From positions 1-64,000 of the forward strand of contig NZ_JAERQE010000024.1 in the NCBI RefSeq assembly GCF_016734765.1: a DNA stretch of 64,000 nt, given 5' to 3'. The notes beneath the pieces were generated by a model, which searched no databases, was not told where the DNA came from, and saw only the letters and a list, made by a program, of their open reading frames with translations. Source of the stretch: Microvirga soli (lineage in GTDB: Bacteria > Pseudomonadota > Alphaproteobacteria > Rhizobiales > Beijerinckiaceae). The position numbers and the translations under genes are program-made. This document shows positions 9,070-16,849 of the stretch, piece by piece. How positions within the stretch are numbered: position 1 is the first letter of the stretch; the number at the start of each line of letters is the position of its first letter.

Positions 9070-9342
9070 CCTGGCCTTGAAGGCAGTCGCTGCCCTCGCT
9101 CCGACAACCGGAAACTCGGCCTAGCGTTTCATGGGATCTGAATTGGCATCTTCAGCGGAGAGCAAAATCCAAACAGAAGACCCTCCGAACAGACGATTGA
9201 CGGTCCAAGTGGAAGGTGCCGCTGTACAGAACTTTCAACCCACTAATCATCATGAGGTAGGAGGGTCTCAGCTTAATCCAGTAATTTCAGGGGAAGTGGC
9301 ATCTGCCTCCATTGGCCTAGCCCGAAGGGGCATACCCTTCTG

Positions 9343-9367
9343 GGAACCGCCATGGTTTAGCCTCGTT
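9343..9367 (+). promoter_or_regulatory. EcfG-type general-stress promoter for the LuxR gene
   Basis: GGAAC (9343-9347) is followed after 16 bases by CGTT (9364-9367), matching the GGAAC-N16/17-CGTT consensus of EcfG sigma factors. It points toward the LuxR-type gene, whose preferred start is 136 bases downstream. Together with the similar site before ku and the NepR-like gene nearby, this suggests a stress-response cluster. The sequence match is direct; the function is inferred. Confidence 0.55.
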
Positions 9368-9502
9368 ATTGCCACGACACACCCACGCTTCGGCATCTCC
9401 CCAGACCGGCTGGCCTCATGCCAGAAGGACCTGCCTGCATCCTGCAGGCGGACGAGGACATGCTTTGGCGTCAATCAGGCAAATACAAGGGATACCCTGA
9501 AC

Positions 9503-10216
9503 ATGGACCAGGATGTCGGCTACAAGGCACAGCACCTCTCCCTACCTATGAGGGCCCAGGATCGGGTGACCACCCACCTGGTCTCCCAAAACACGCTGCT
9601 TCGGACTGGAATCACTTACATTCTGGAAGGCACGCGGTTTGCGGTGGGAGGGTCTGATGAGGAGATGCCAGCCCTGGTTCTTCTCTGCGACGGCCTCCAA
9701 CAGGACGGCGCTGTTGAAACGATCAGCCAAGTTAAAGAGCAGTATCCCGGAGCTCGCTTGGTGGTTCTCGGTGACAACCTCGATCCTTGGACCGTTCGGG
9801 AACTCTGCACCCTTGGGCTCGATGGGCTATGCCCGACCGGTATGTCCCAGGCAGCTTTGGTCAAAGCTTTGGAGCTGGTGATGCTGGGTGAGATGTTCCT
9901 GCCGATCTCGGTGAGCCTCGCTATGCTGGATCAAGCCCGGGATCCCCAGTCGCCGATGATGATGGCTGCAAATGACCTTGCAGCGCCTTCAACCAAGTTC
10001 TCGGACCGCGAGGCTCAGATTCTACGGCTCTTGACGACAGGTGCTTCCAACAAGCTCATCGCGCGGGATCTCGGTCTGGCTGAGGCCACAGTGAAGGTGC
10101 ACATCAAGGCGATCCTGCGGAAGGCCAAGGCTGCCAACCGCACCCAAGCCGCCATGTGGGCGACCCAGTACCTTGGCTTTCAGACGAATTCCCAAATCGC
10201 CGAATTGGCAAGCTGA
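9503..10216 (+). CDS. LuxR/NarL-type response regulator with degenerate receiver
   Basis: A 237-residue transcription regulator. The C-terminal part (about 165-225) is a clear LuxR helix-turn-helix (SDREAQILRLLTTGASNKLIARDLGLAEATVKVHIKAIL). The N-terminal part resembles a receiver (VSQNTLLRTGITYILEG, then LVLLCDGLQ and LVVLGDN strands), but the usual acidic triad and conserved Lys are not clear, so phosphorylation is doubtful. The start at 9503 is chosen because the EcfG-type promoter lies inside the longer reading (9131) and the upstream codons look random. A GC-rich hairpin follows the stop directly. Confidence 0.8.
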   Translation: MDQDVGYKAQHLSLPMRAQDRVTTHLVSQNTLLRTGITYILEGTRFAVGGSDEEMPALVLLCDGLQQDGAVETISQVKEQYPGARLVVLGDNLDPWTVRELCTLGLDGLCPTGMSQAALVKALELVMLGEMFLPISVSLAMLDQARDPQSPMMMAANDLAAPSTKFSDREAQILRLLTTGASNKLIARDLGLAEATVKVHIKAILRKAKAANRTQAAMWATQYLGFQTNSQIAELAS

Positions 10217-10225
10217 CACTTGAAA

Positions 10226-10253
10226 AGGGGCCCCTCCGTGGGGGAGGGGCCCT
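10226..10253 (+). terminator. GC-rich hairpin terminator after the LuxR gene
   Basis: GGGCCCCTCC and GGAGGGGCCC pair in a 10-bp GC-rich stem about 10 bases after the LuxR stop codon. The run of A before it and the short loop fit an intrinsic terminator, although there is no real T-tract downstream. Confidence 0.6.
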
Positions 10254-10535
10254 AAGATCGACGCCGGCGTTGTTGAGAGAGGACCGGCGATCCTTTTTTA
10301 GACGGTCGAACAGGAGCGCACGATCGTCAGTCAGTCAAACGACAGATGCTGCGGCCTATTCCACCGTGGCCGCAAAGAAAGATCGTGCCCGATGATCGGA
10401 CTTCGCATTCTCCAGTGAGGAGCCGGTGGGACCAGCAAAGATGTACAGTCCCGCTGAAACCGATCACGGATCCGTGAGTTCCCACTTGCATATGTAAACA
10501 GGGGCAATGCAGGGCAAATCCATGAGAATGATGCC

Positions 10536-10733
10536 ATGCAGCAGAGCAACCGACAGCAGTGGGCAAGACAGATCCCGAACAGCCTGAATTTCTCGCAGGA
10601 ACAGGTGACCTTCATTTTGGGGCATTCCCTGCGCAGCCTGTATGACGACGTTGTCACAGCGGACCTGCCCGACCGGCTGCAAGCTCTTGTGCAAGAGCTT
10701 GAGAACAAGCAGACACCGGCCTCCAACGCCTAA
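10536..10733 (+). CDS. NepR-like anti-sigma factor
   Basis: A 65-residue protein. Its core FILGHSLRSLYDDVVTADLPDRLQALVQELE matches the pattern of NepR proteins (helix 1 with LRxLYDDVV, a short linker, then PDRxxxLLxxLE). NepR holds the EcfG sigma factor inactive until phosphorylated PhyR sequesters NepR. No phyR or ecfG gene lies in this window, so this looks like an extra, unlinked NepR copy. ihfA follows 36 bases downstream on the same strand. The assignment rests on motif recognition in a short protein. Confidence 0.65.
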   Translation: MQQSNRQQWARQIPNSLNFSQEQVTFILGHSLRSLYDDVVTADLPDRLQALVQELENKQTPASNA

Positions 10734-10769
10734 TAAGCTAGGCTCCTCAACAACAGTGGAATGAAGTGA

Positions 10770-11066
10770 ATGACCGGCAGGACGGTTAAGCGAGCAGACC
10801 TGTGCGATGCAGTCTATACAGCCACGGGCCTGCCCCGGCAGGAAGCCGCCACCTTGGTAGAGCAGGTGCTGTCGGAGATCAGCGACACCCTTATCAGAGG
10901 TGAAGTCGTGAAGCTTTCCGGGTTCGGCATCTTCACGGTCCGGAATAAAGCTGAGCGCGTGGGCCGCAATCCCAAAACGGGAGTCGAGGTGCCGATCGAG
11001 CCTCGGCGGGCGCTCACATTCAGCCCGTCCCACGTTCTGAAAGATCACGTCAACGGAACTTCCTGA
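10770..11066 (+). CDS. ihfA: Integration host factor alpha-like DNA-bending protein
   Basis: A 98-residue member of the HU/IHF family. It shows the N-terminal TVKRADLCDAVY helix and the signature GEVVKLSGFGIFTVRNKAERVGRNPKTGVEVPI, including the arm with the intercalating Pro in GRNPKTG. The PRRALTFSPSHVLK end favours IHF alpha over HU. It would heterodimerise with IHF beta and bend DNA in recombination and transcription. As most such genomes keep the main ihfA next to pheT, this copy beside a NepR-like gene may be a paralogue. HU identity cannot be fully excluded. Confidence 0.85.
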   Translation: MTGRTVKRADLCDAVYTATGLPRQEAATLVEQVLSEISDTLIRGEVVKLSGFGIFTVRNKAERVGRNPKTGVEVPIEPRRALTFSPSHVLKDHVNGTS

Positions 11067-11469
11067 GCCAGCCCAGATCCCAAAAGAAAAGGGCCGCGCC
11101 CGGTCTTTTGACCGTGTTCGCGACCCTGTCTGCCCCGCAGTTGCCCCTACAGTAAGTACGTAAAACTGTTGTTGTTTTTGCAATCGATGCTTGAAAATGT
11201 GCCGTGCTTCAATGCGTCGGAAGATGAACCAAGCGATTACTTCGCGCAATAAGGGAAAACCGAAAGCTTGGCCGTAGTCAGCCTACGTAATGCTTTAGTA
11301 TGAAGTGAGATTGCTGCCGTAAACAGAGCAAGAACAAAGTTCCAGACTTCTTTGTAGAAGCAAGATAGGCATTTTGTACTAAGCTTGGCAAGAAACTGTA
11401 TTGGCGTTTACGTTGCGAAATGCAGGCCCCTTTGCTAACGGCTCCAACGCGTTACCTCCAAAGGTTAGA
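11067..11469. other. Intergenic region with one hairpin
   Basis: About 400 bases between ihfA and the histidine kinase gene. Near its left end is the hairpin described separately. The remainder is relatively AT-rich toward the kinase gene and probably contains its promoter, but I cannot point to defined boxes. No small gene was found on either strand. Confidence 0.4.
11091..11126. terminator. Probable hairpin terminator after ihfA
   Basis: GGGCCGCG and CGCGACCC form an outer stem with one mismatch, enclosing a perfect CGGTC-TTTT-GACCG hairpin, 25 bases after the ihfA stop. There is no long T-tract downstream, so termination strength is uncertain. Confidence 0.5.
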
Positions 11470-13941
11470 ATGGTTGTAACGGGGGGCAGCGTTCCAAACA
11501 TGGCGATCAGCAGTTTCAGCAGCAGCATCCCCGGACCCGCCGCTTCAAAGCGGCTGGCTGCCCTCCAGGATCTGAGTATTCTCGATACGCCTCCTGAAGC
11601 TGCATTCGACGATGCCATTCTCATCGCCGCCCAGGCCTGTCAGACCCCGATGGCATCTGTTGGGTTCCTGGCTGAGGGTCGCCACTGGTTCAAGGCCAGG
11701 ATCGGCTTCGAGGCTCCTGAGATTCCGGCGGACCTGTCGATCTGTGCTTACACGATCCAACAACCGGGCCTGACCATCATCTCCGATCTTCGGGAGCATC
11801 CGGAGTTTCGACACAACCCCTTCGTGACCGGAGAGCCGAGGCTGCGCTTCTACGCCGGCATCGCCCTGCGCGATGGGAACGGTGTTCCGGTGGGCACCCT
11901 GACCGTTGTCGATTGCGAGCCACGCCCGAACGGCCTGTCCGAGGTGCAGGAGCGCACGCTGTTAGCGCTCGCCCGCTCCATCGAACGCGAGATGAAGCTA
12001 CGGAAAGCAGAGCGCGAGTTGGCCCAGAAGAGCGAGTTGCTCGACCGGCTGCATGCCAGTTCCGAGGACTGCATCAAGGTTCTCGATCTTGAGGGCCGCC
12101 TGCGCTTCATGAGCGAGGGCGGCTGCCGCGCCATGGAGGTGGAGACCTTCGCTGACATCGAGGGCTGCGACTGGCTCGACTTCTGGACAGGACCGACAGC
12201 GGACGATGCTCGCAGAGCGGTGCTGCGGGCCAAACTGGGAGAGACCGGGCGCTTCCGCGGTTTCTGCCCGACGCTCGCCGGCACCCCGAAGTGGTGGGAC
12301 GTGATGGTCACCCCAATCCTGGGCAGCGACAACAAGCCGGATGGGTTGCTGGCGATCTCGCGCGACATCTCAGGCCTGCATCAGGTTGAGGAGAGTTTGC
12401 GTCAGAGTGAGGAGCGATTGCGCCTGGCGATCGAGACCACCGGCCTCGGCATCTGGGACTTGAACACGCTCACAGGCGAGCGGCAGTGGAGTGCTGAGGC
12501 CCGGGCGTTGTTCGGCTTTGCGCTGGATACCACGATCACTCAGGAGATGATCCTCGGGCGCATCCATCCAGAAGACCGGGAGCAAATCTTACAGACAGCT
12601 TACACGGATCAACCGGGCGAGACGCTGACCTTCACCAACACGTTCAGGATCACCCGGGCTGACAATGGCGAGGAGCGCTGGATCAGGTCCGTCGGGCACA
12701 CCCTCGTGGACAAGGACGGGCGGCCAACCCGTCGGCTTGGCATCGCGCAGGACGTGACCGACCATGTTGTGGCGGAAGAAGCCCTGCGCGCCAGCCAGGA
12801 CATCCTGCTCAGGCAGACCGCTCATCTGCAATCTATTCTGGCGACGGTGCCGGACGCGATGGTGGTGTCGAATGAGAACGGGATCATCACGTCGTTCAGC
12901 GCGACGGCTGTGAAGATGTTCGGTTACCAGCCCGAGGAGATTGTCGGCACGAGCGTCAAGTTCCTGATGCCGGTTCCGTACCGGGACAACCACGAGGGCT
13001 TCATGCACCGCTACCGGCGGACAGGCGAGCGCCGGATTACCGAAAGTGGCCGGGTGGCAGTGGCCCAGCGCAAGGACGGCTCGACCTTCCCGATGGAAGT
13101 GCATCTGGGCGAGATGGAGTCGGGAGGACAGCGCTTCTTCACCGCCTTCATCCGCGATCTCACGGACCGGCAGTATACGGAGAAGCGCATGCAGGAACTG
13201 CAGACCGAGCTCGCCTACATGTCCCGTCTGACCGCCATGGGTGAGATGGGCTCGACCTTGGCGCATGAAGTCAATCAACCGCTGACCGCCATTGCTGGCT
13301 ACCTGAAGGGCTGCGGCATGATCCTGGAGCGGATGGACGGTGAACATGTGCCGATGCTTCAGCATGGCATCCAATGCGCGGCGGAGGAGGCATTGCGGGC
13401 CGGTGAGGTCATCCGGCAGCTGCGGGCGTTTGTGGCCCGTGGCGAGACGGACCAGGAAATCGAGGACCTGCGCAAGCTGATCGAGGAGGCGAGCGCCCTT
13501 GCTTTGGCTGGAGCCAAGGACAAGGGCATCAAGATCGACTTCGACCTGCCGCATGAGAGCCCCAAGGTGCTCGTGAGCCGGGTTCAGATCCAGCAGGTTC
13601 TCTTAAACCTCGTCCGGAATGCCATGGAAGCCATGCAGGACGTCAGTGAGCGTCGGCTGACCATCATGGCACAGGCGGAAGACAAGGGAACGATAGTCCG
13701 CCTGAGCGTCAAAGATACCGGGACCGGCCTGGCACCGTCGGTTCAGGAGAAGCTGTTCACCCCGTTCACCACCACGAAGCGGAATGGCATGGGTGTCGGC
13801 CTGTCGATCTGCCGGACGATCGTCGAGGCGCACGGCGGCAAGATTTGGGCGGAGTCGTCCCCAGGGGAGGGAACGACGTTTTCGTTCACTCTGAAGGCAG
13901 TCAAAGACGACGAGCTTGAGGAAGTGCATCACGAGATCTGA
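11470..13941 (+). CDS. GAF-PAS sensor histidine kinase (FixL-like)
   Basis: A cytoplasmic histidine kinase of about 823 residues. Order: GAF domain (about 25-175, with AASKRLAALQDLSILDTPPE and RFYAGIAL), three PAS domains (about 190-310, 320-440, 450-570), then the HisKA dimerisation helix with phospho-acceptor His in LAHEVNQPLTA (His599) and an HATPase with NLVRNAMEAM, DTGTGL, LFTPFTTTK and GMGVGLSI. All catalytic motifs are intact. No receiver domain or cognate regulator gene is adjacent, and no transmembrane segment is seen. The third PAS and kinase core resemble FixL, but no heme-binding residue was verified. Starts at 11401 (TTG) and 11500 (ATG) are alternatives; 11470 has AAGG five bases upstream. 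Confidence 0.85.
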   Translation: MVVTGGSVPNMAISSFSSSIPGPAASKRLAALQDLSILDTPPEAAFDDAILIAAQACQTPMASVGFLAEGRHWFKARIGFEAPEIPADLSICAYTIQQPGLTIISDLREHPEFRHNPFVTGEPRLRFYAGIALRDGNGVPVGTLTVVDCEPRPNGLSEVQERTLLALARSIEREMKLRKAERELAQKSELLDRLHASSEDCIKVLDLEGRLRFMSEGGCRAMEVETFADIEGCDWLDFWTGPTADDARRAVLRAKLGETGRFRGFCPTLAGTPKWWDVMVTPILGSDNKPDGLLAISRDISGLHQVEESLRQSEERLRLAIETTGLGIWDLNTLTGERQWSAEARALFGFALDTTITQEMILGRIHPEDREQILQTAYTDQPGETLTFTNTFRITRADNGEERWIRSVGHTLVDKDGRPTRRLGIAQDVTDHVVAEEALRASQDILLRQTAHLQSILATVPDAMVVSNENGIITSFSATAVKMFGYQPEEIVGTSVKFLMPVPYRDNHEGFMHRYRRTGERRITESGRVAVAQRKDGSTFPMEVHLGEMESGGQRFFTAFIRDLTDRQYTEKRMQELQTELAYMSRLTAMGEMGSTLAHEVNQPLTAIAGYLKGCGMILERMDGEHVPMLQHGIQCAAEEALRAGEVIRQLRAFVARGETDQEIEDLRKLIEEASALALAGAKDKGIKIDFDLPHESPKVLVSRVQIQQVLLNLVRNAMEAMQDVSERRLTIMAQAEDKGTIVRLSVKDTGTGLAPSVQEKLFTPFTTTKRNGMGVGLSICRTIVEAHGGKIWAESSPGEGTTFSFTLKAVKDDELEEVHHEI

Positions 13942-14391
13942 GTATTTTGAGCACAAAGCCCGGCAGCACTGCGACGTCCCTGAAAGGGTCACAAACCTGA
14001 GTAGGCTTCGTTGTACGGCCTTGCCCTGTGACAGCTCGCACTGACACAGTACCCCGAGGCCGCGACGCCGATCGGTGCGGCCGTCCCTTAGGCACGATGC
14101 GAGCGACTCGCTTAAGGTGACCCGGTCGATCGGCGTCACCTATCCCATGCAGACAAAAGGCCGCTGATACCAGCCGCCCGAGGGCAGCGGAACGAATCAA
14201 CAACAAAGTCGCGTTTCATGGCTTGAAAAAGACGAATCATGGGCTCTATTCTGTTCCGGGTCGCCGTAATTCGGCTGACCTCTCCCAGTTGCCGTGCGGG
14301 GCTTCTGGATCGTGTCATCACCTCTTCGTCGTTCAAAAGTCAGTCTGAGCCGGTGCATGTACGTCGGGGCAGGAGTTCAGGAGTCTCTCTT
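13942..14391. other. Intergenic region, no clear gene
   Basis: About 450 bases between the kinase and the HTH gene. The HTH frame is open back to 14239, but its first 51 codons look random, so they are treated as leader. Minus-strand open frames here (for example 13901-14206) have arginine-rich shadow-like composition and no ribosome-binding site. A loose EcfG-like sequence lies at 14189-14215. Confidence 0.4.
14189..14215 (+). promoter_or_regulatory. Weak EcfG-like promoter candidate
   Basis: GGAAC (14189-14193) and CGTT (14212-14215) are separated by 18 bases, one more than the optimal spacing. It is upstream of the HTH-domain gene. Because spacing is outside the usual 16-17, this is much less certain than the sites at 1561 and 9343. 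Confidence 0.3.
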
Positions 14392-14850
14392 TTGGCCACG
14401 CTGAAGCAATTCGAAGAAGCCCTGCGCGCCCAAGGCATGAATATGGCCTTGGCGATCCTGGAAAAGATGCGCAAGGAGGAGAAGAAGACGCGGTCGATCA
14501 CGCCAGCCCGTAGGGTAGCCGGGCGGAAGATGACGCCGGAGCTTGCACGCAAGATCCTCGAGCTGCACACCACGACCGATATGACCCAGCAGGAAATCGC
14601 TTTCCAACTGGGGATCAACCAGGGTCGCGTGAATGAAGTGGTCAAGCGTGGGAAGTGGCTCACCGAGGATCCGCAATCTGAGGAAGCACAGGCCCGTGAC
14701 AAGGCGAAGGCTCGGATGAAGCGTATTCAGTCGGAGGATACACCGATCCCGCGCAAACAGCCTGTTGCGACGGGTGTCGAGGAAGCGGCAAAGAAGCCGA
14801 AGCCCAAGCCGCGCAACACAGCACAGCTGTCGATCGAGGATTTCCTGTGA
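14392..14850 (+). CDS. Helix-turn-helix protein, unknown role
   Basis: A 152-residue basic protein. The centre (about residues 45-85) carries a predicted helix-turn-helix (ARKILELHTTTDMTQQEIAFQLGINQGRVNEVVKRGKW). The C-terminal tail is Lys/Pro-rich and ends in LSIEDFL. It is likely a small DNA-binding protein. The TTG at 14392 is chosen because CAGGAG lies 8 bases upstream; an ATG further upstream (14239) adds residues of random composition. The gene converges with the Mrr-like nuclease. Similar proteins may be phage- or plasmid-derived, but I cannot name a family. Confidence 0.6.
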   Translation: MATLKQFEEALRAQGMNMALAILEKMRKEEKKTRSITPARRVAGRKMTPELARKILELHTTTDMTQQEIAFQLGINQGRVNEVVKRGKWLTEDPQSEEAQARDKAKARMKRIQSEDTPIPRKQPVATGVEEAAKKPKPKPRNTAQLSIEDFL

Positions 14851-14877
14851 GCCTGAAGGGCTGAATGGAATCTTGTA

Positions 14878-15669
14878 TCAGCGGGTGCCCGCTCCGCTGG
14901 TGACAATCAGATCGAGCCGTTCCAAATCGGAATGGTGCATCAGCAGAACGCCATTCTTGTGCGCGAGCTGGTGGGCGGATTTCGTGTAGACCGAGTTCGT
15001 AACCACCACCGCGTACGGTGCATCCTGAAAGGCGGCGGCCGCATAGGCTTCCTGGACGGACTTGTTGCCGACAGTGCCGTTGTAGAACATGCACTGGATG
15101 ACCACCCGTCTGCCATCCTTCTCTGCGATGATGTCTGCACCCTGATCGCCTGAACCCGGGGTGAGGGCGGCTTGCCATCCTGCTTCCTGCAGAATGTCCC
15201 GGCAATAGAGCTCGAATTCCCTGCCGGTCATCGTGTCGTTGAACCCGTCAGCCGCCCCGGCAGGCTGATGCCGGTCAATGATCCGGTTGATGCGTGTCCT
15301 TAGACGGGCCGCGGATCGTTTAGGATCCTTAGCGAGGAGATGATCGATCTTCCTGCGCTGGAACTCCGGCAGGAGCGTCTTCTTGATAAAGGCGCTAAGG
15401 TGCTTGTCCCACGCTTCATCGGACACATTCCCATACTCATCAGGGGAGAGCATGTGGGCCCGTTTCGTCGCCAGAGTTCGGACGTGCTTCAGCGCCGCCC
15501 GGTCGGTGAGATCATAGATCAGAAGGGTCGAGTGAACCTTCGTCAGCCGCAGGAACAGGAGCAGCGCGAGCCCGGCCCAGGCAGCAAGTGAGTTTAGATA
15601 GAAACCCACGCCGAATAGGAGCAGCAGCACAGTGCTGAACGCCTTATGCCTCCAGAGGTAACGAAACAT
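14878..15669 (-). CDS. Membrane-anchored Mrr-like nuclease domain protein, altered active site
   Basis: A 263-residue protein with two N-terminal transmembrane helices (about 10-40) and a C-terminal Mrr-type restriction-endonuclease fold (about 145-255). The PD-(D/E)XK core is recognisable: GREFELYC helix, GSGDQGADII with Asp179, then RRVVIQCMFYN. In this family the last motif normally reads QCK; here residue 194 is Met, so the usual catalytic Lys is missing. Cleavage may be lost, leaving a DNA-binding or signalling role, unless another Lys substitutes. It is not next to a methylase, so it is not a classical restriction system. Confidence 0.75.
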   Translation of the reverse strand: MFRYLWRHKAFSTVLLLLFGVGFYLNSLAAWAGLALLLFLRLTKVHSTLLIYDLTDRAALKHVRTLATKRAHMLSPDEYGNVSDEAWDKHLSAFIKKTLLPEFQRRKIDHLLAKDPKRSAARLRTRINRIIDRHQPAGAADGFNDTMTGREFELYCRDILQEAGWQAALTPGSGDQGADIIAEKDGRRVVIQCMFYNGTVGNKSVQEAYAAAAFQDAPYAVVVTNSVYTKSAHQLAHKNGVLLMHHSDLERLDLIVTSGAGTR

Positions 15670-15792
15670 TGCCTTCGCCGCGCCAAATGCCGGTCATCGC
15701 CATGATCACCAGGTGTTCTCGATAGATGAGCACAGTTACCAGCCGCTTCCCTCCGAGCCACATCGAGCGGGACCCACAGGAATATTTCGGCG

Positions 15793-16020
15793 CTACTGTT
15801 TGGTGATGCTGGTCCTGAGGAGAATCTGACCGGCGAACTCCCGCAGTTCCTCAGCCGTGCTGGTTTCATCACGCTGAATGACAAACAGACCTGTGTGGAG
15901 CAGGATCATCATCTCCCGGGCTTGCCGTTCCTCGCTGCTTCCCGCTGGCATGACCTCAGCCATCTTAGCTCTGATGATCGCTGCGTCTCGGTCCAGGATT
16001 TCCATAAGACGGGTGGTCAC
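15793..16020 (-). CDS. Hypothetical helical protein
   Basis: A 75-residue protein, mostly predicted helix, with charged heptad-like stretches (RLMEILDRDAAIIRAKMAEVM, STAEELREFAGQILLR). I do not recognise a family. Codon usage and amino-acid composition are plausible for a real gene, and it lies on the same strand as the Mrr-like gene, about 120 bases upstream of it. No function is proposed. Confidence 0.45.
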   Translation of the reverse strand: MTTRLMEILDRDAAIIRAKMAEVMPAGSSEERQAREMMILLHTGLFVIQRDETSTAEELREFAGQILLRTSITKQ

Positions 16021-16112
16021 TGCGTCTCCTTCCGACAGCGATTGGTGCGGGGCCCCCCTAGAATAGGCCGCTCCCGAGGCCTAATGGTAGAGTCAAGTGC
16101 AGGAAGGGCCGA

Positions 16113-16328
16113 TTATTCTGGCCTGATGCCAAGCGCAAGGCAGTAGCCGTAATACGCATGTTCCCCTGCTTTATGGTAGATCTCTGCGATCTCCATCTTC
16201 TTGCGCCGGTCGAGGGCAAAGCGGGAGCCGGTGCGCTGCAGGCGAAGGTAGGCGATCGGGCAGGCGTCGAGTTTGACGGTCTGCTGCAGGCGAGGGAACT
16301 CTCGGTCGACATCTGTTCTGAGTAGCCG
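16113..16328 (-). pseudogene. Frameshifted or start-less hypothetical gene
   Basis: On the minus strand this stretch gives a continuous, protein-like 71-codon reading (for example FPRLQQTVKLDACPIAYLRL and KKMEIAEIYHKAGEHAYYGY) ending in TAA at 16113-16115. It has no start codon before an in-frame stop at 16329. A neighbouring frame just upstream carries the plausible start MFMGRDGYSE. The two would join if one frameshift were corrected. It may be a recently broken small gene, or the sequence may hold an error. Confidence 0.4.
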
Positions 16329-16444
16329 TCACGGCCCATGAACATTACGAATACCTTTCGGTGTTCGGTGATGAAACGCTCGTCGCTGAGAAATGCGGGG
16401 GGTGAAGATTCTGACAAAAGGGGTCTCCATTGCGGCAGGCACAA

Positions 16445-16475
16445 TGAAAAAAGCCGCCCCGAAACGGAGCGGCTT
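16445..16475 (-). terminator. Intrinsic terminator after cspA
   Basis: Read on the minus strand, AAGCCGCTCCG and CGGGGCGGCTT form an 11-bp stem with one mismatch and a 3-base loop, followed directly by a T-run (TTTTTT). This is a textbook rho-independent terminator about 40 bases after the cold-shock gene stop. Confidence 0.85.
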
Positions 16476-16512
16476 GTTGTGACGGCGGAGCAACCCGCAA
16501 ATGTGAGAGGTC

Positions 16513-16722
16513 TTAGACCTGCTGCAGGTTCGTGGCGGATTCTTTCCCCGAACGCCGGTCCTGCTCAACCTCGTAAGAGATCTTCTGCCCTTCGTTCAGC
16601 CCTCTAAGCCCCGCACGCTCGACTGCGCTCACGTGGACAAAGACGTCCTTGCCGCCATTATCCGGCTGGATGAAGCCATAACCCTTGGTTTCGTTAAACC
16701 ACTTTACCGTGCCAGTCGCCAT
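16513..16722 (-). CDS. cspA: Cold-shock protein, CspA family
   Basis: A 69-residue single cold-shock domain. RNP1 (KGYGFI) and RNP2 (VFVHVSAVE) motifs are intact, within the standard [17 protein letters not shown] start. The protein binds single-stranded RNA or DNA and acts as an RNA chaperone. The gene is monocistronic: it has its own terminator downstream and about 125 bases of untranslated DNA separate it from rarA upstream on the same strand. Whether it is cold-induced cannot be told. Several CspA paralogues are usual in this group. Confidence 0.95.
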   Translation of the reverse strand: MATGTVKWFNETKGYGFIQPDNGGKDVFVHVSAVERAGLRGLNEGQKISYEVEQDRRSGKESATNLQQV

Positions 16723-16849
16723 TCTCGTCCCAAGTCCCTATTCGTTTCGTCCGGCGGAACGTCATGGTCCGCCCCTCGGTGACAGGTCCGTCACGCGAAG
16801 GAGGCTAGTTGGGCAAGGCAACCATGGCAATAACGTGACGGAATCAGGA

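Larger units (their letters stand above)
8929..9502. other. Long intergenic region upstream of the LuxR gene
   Basis: This 574-base stretch holds a 10-bp stem-loop near its left side (9029-9069) and an EcfG-type promoter (9343-9367). The LuxR reading frame stays open back to base 9131, but those 124 codons have no family resemblance and would overlap the promoter, so the region is read as non-coding leader and control DNA. A small RNA in the left part is possible but not shown. Confidence 0.45.

Noticed and set aside
9131..9502. N-terminal extension of the LuxR gene
   Set aside because: Residues do not match the family and the stretch contains the EcfG-type promoter.
12589..13554. 321-codon minus-strand open frame inside the histidine kinase gene
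   Set aside because: It is a shadow of the kinase reading: His/Arg/Leu-rich with no domain, and the kinase frame has all motifs.
14878..15669. Idea that the Mrr-like gene is part of a restriction-modification system
   Set aside because: No methylase or specificity gene lies nearby and the catalytic lysine is missing.
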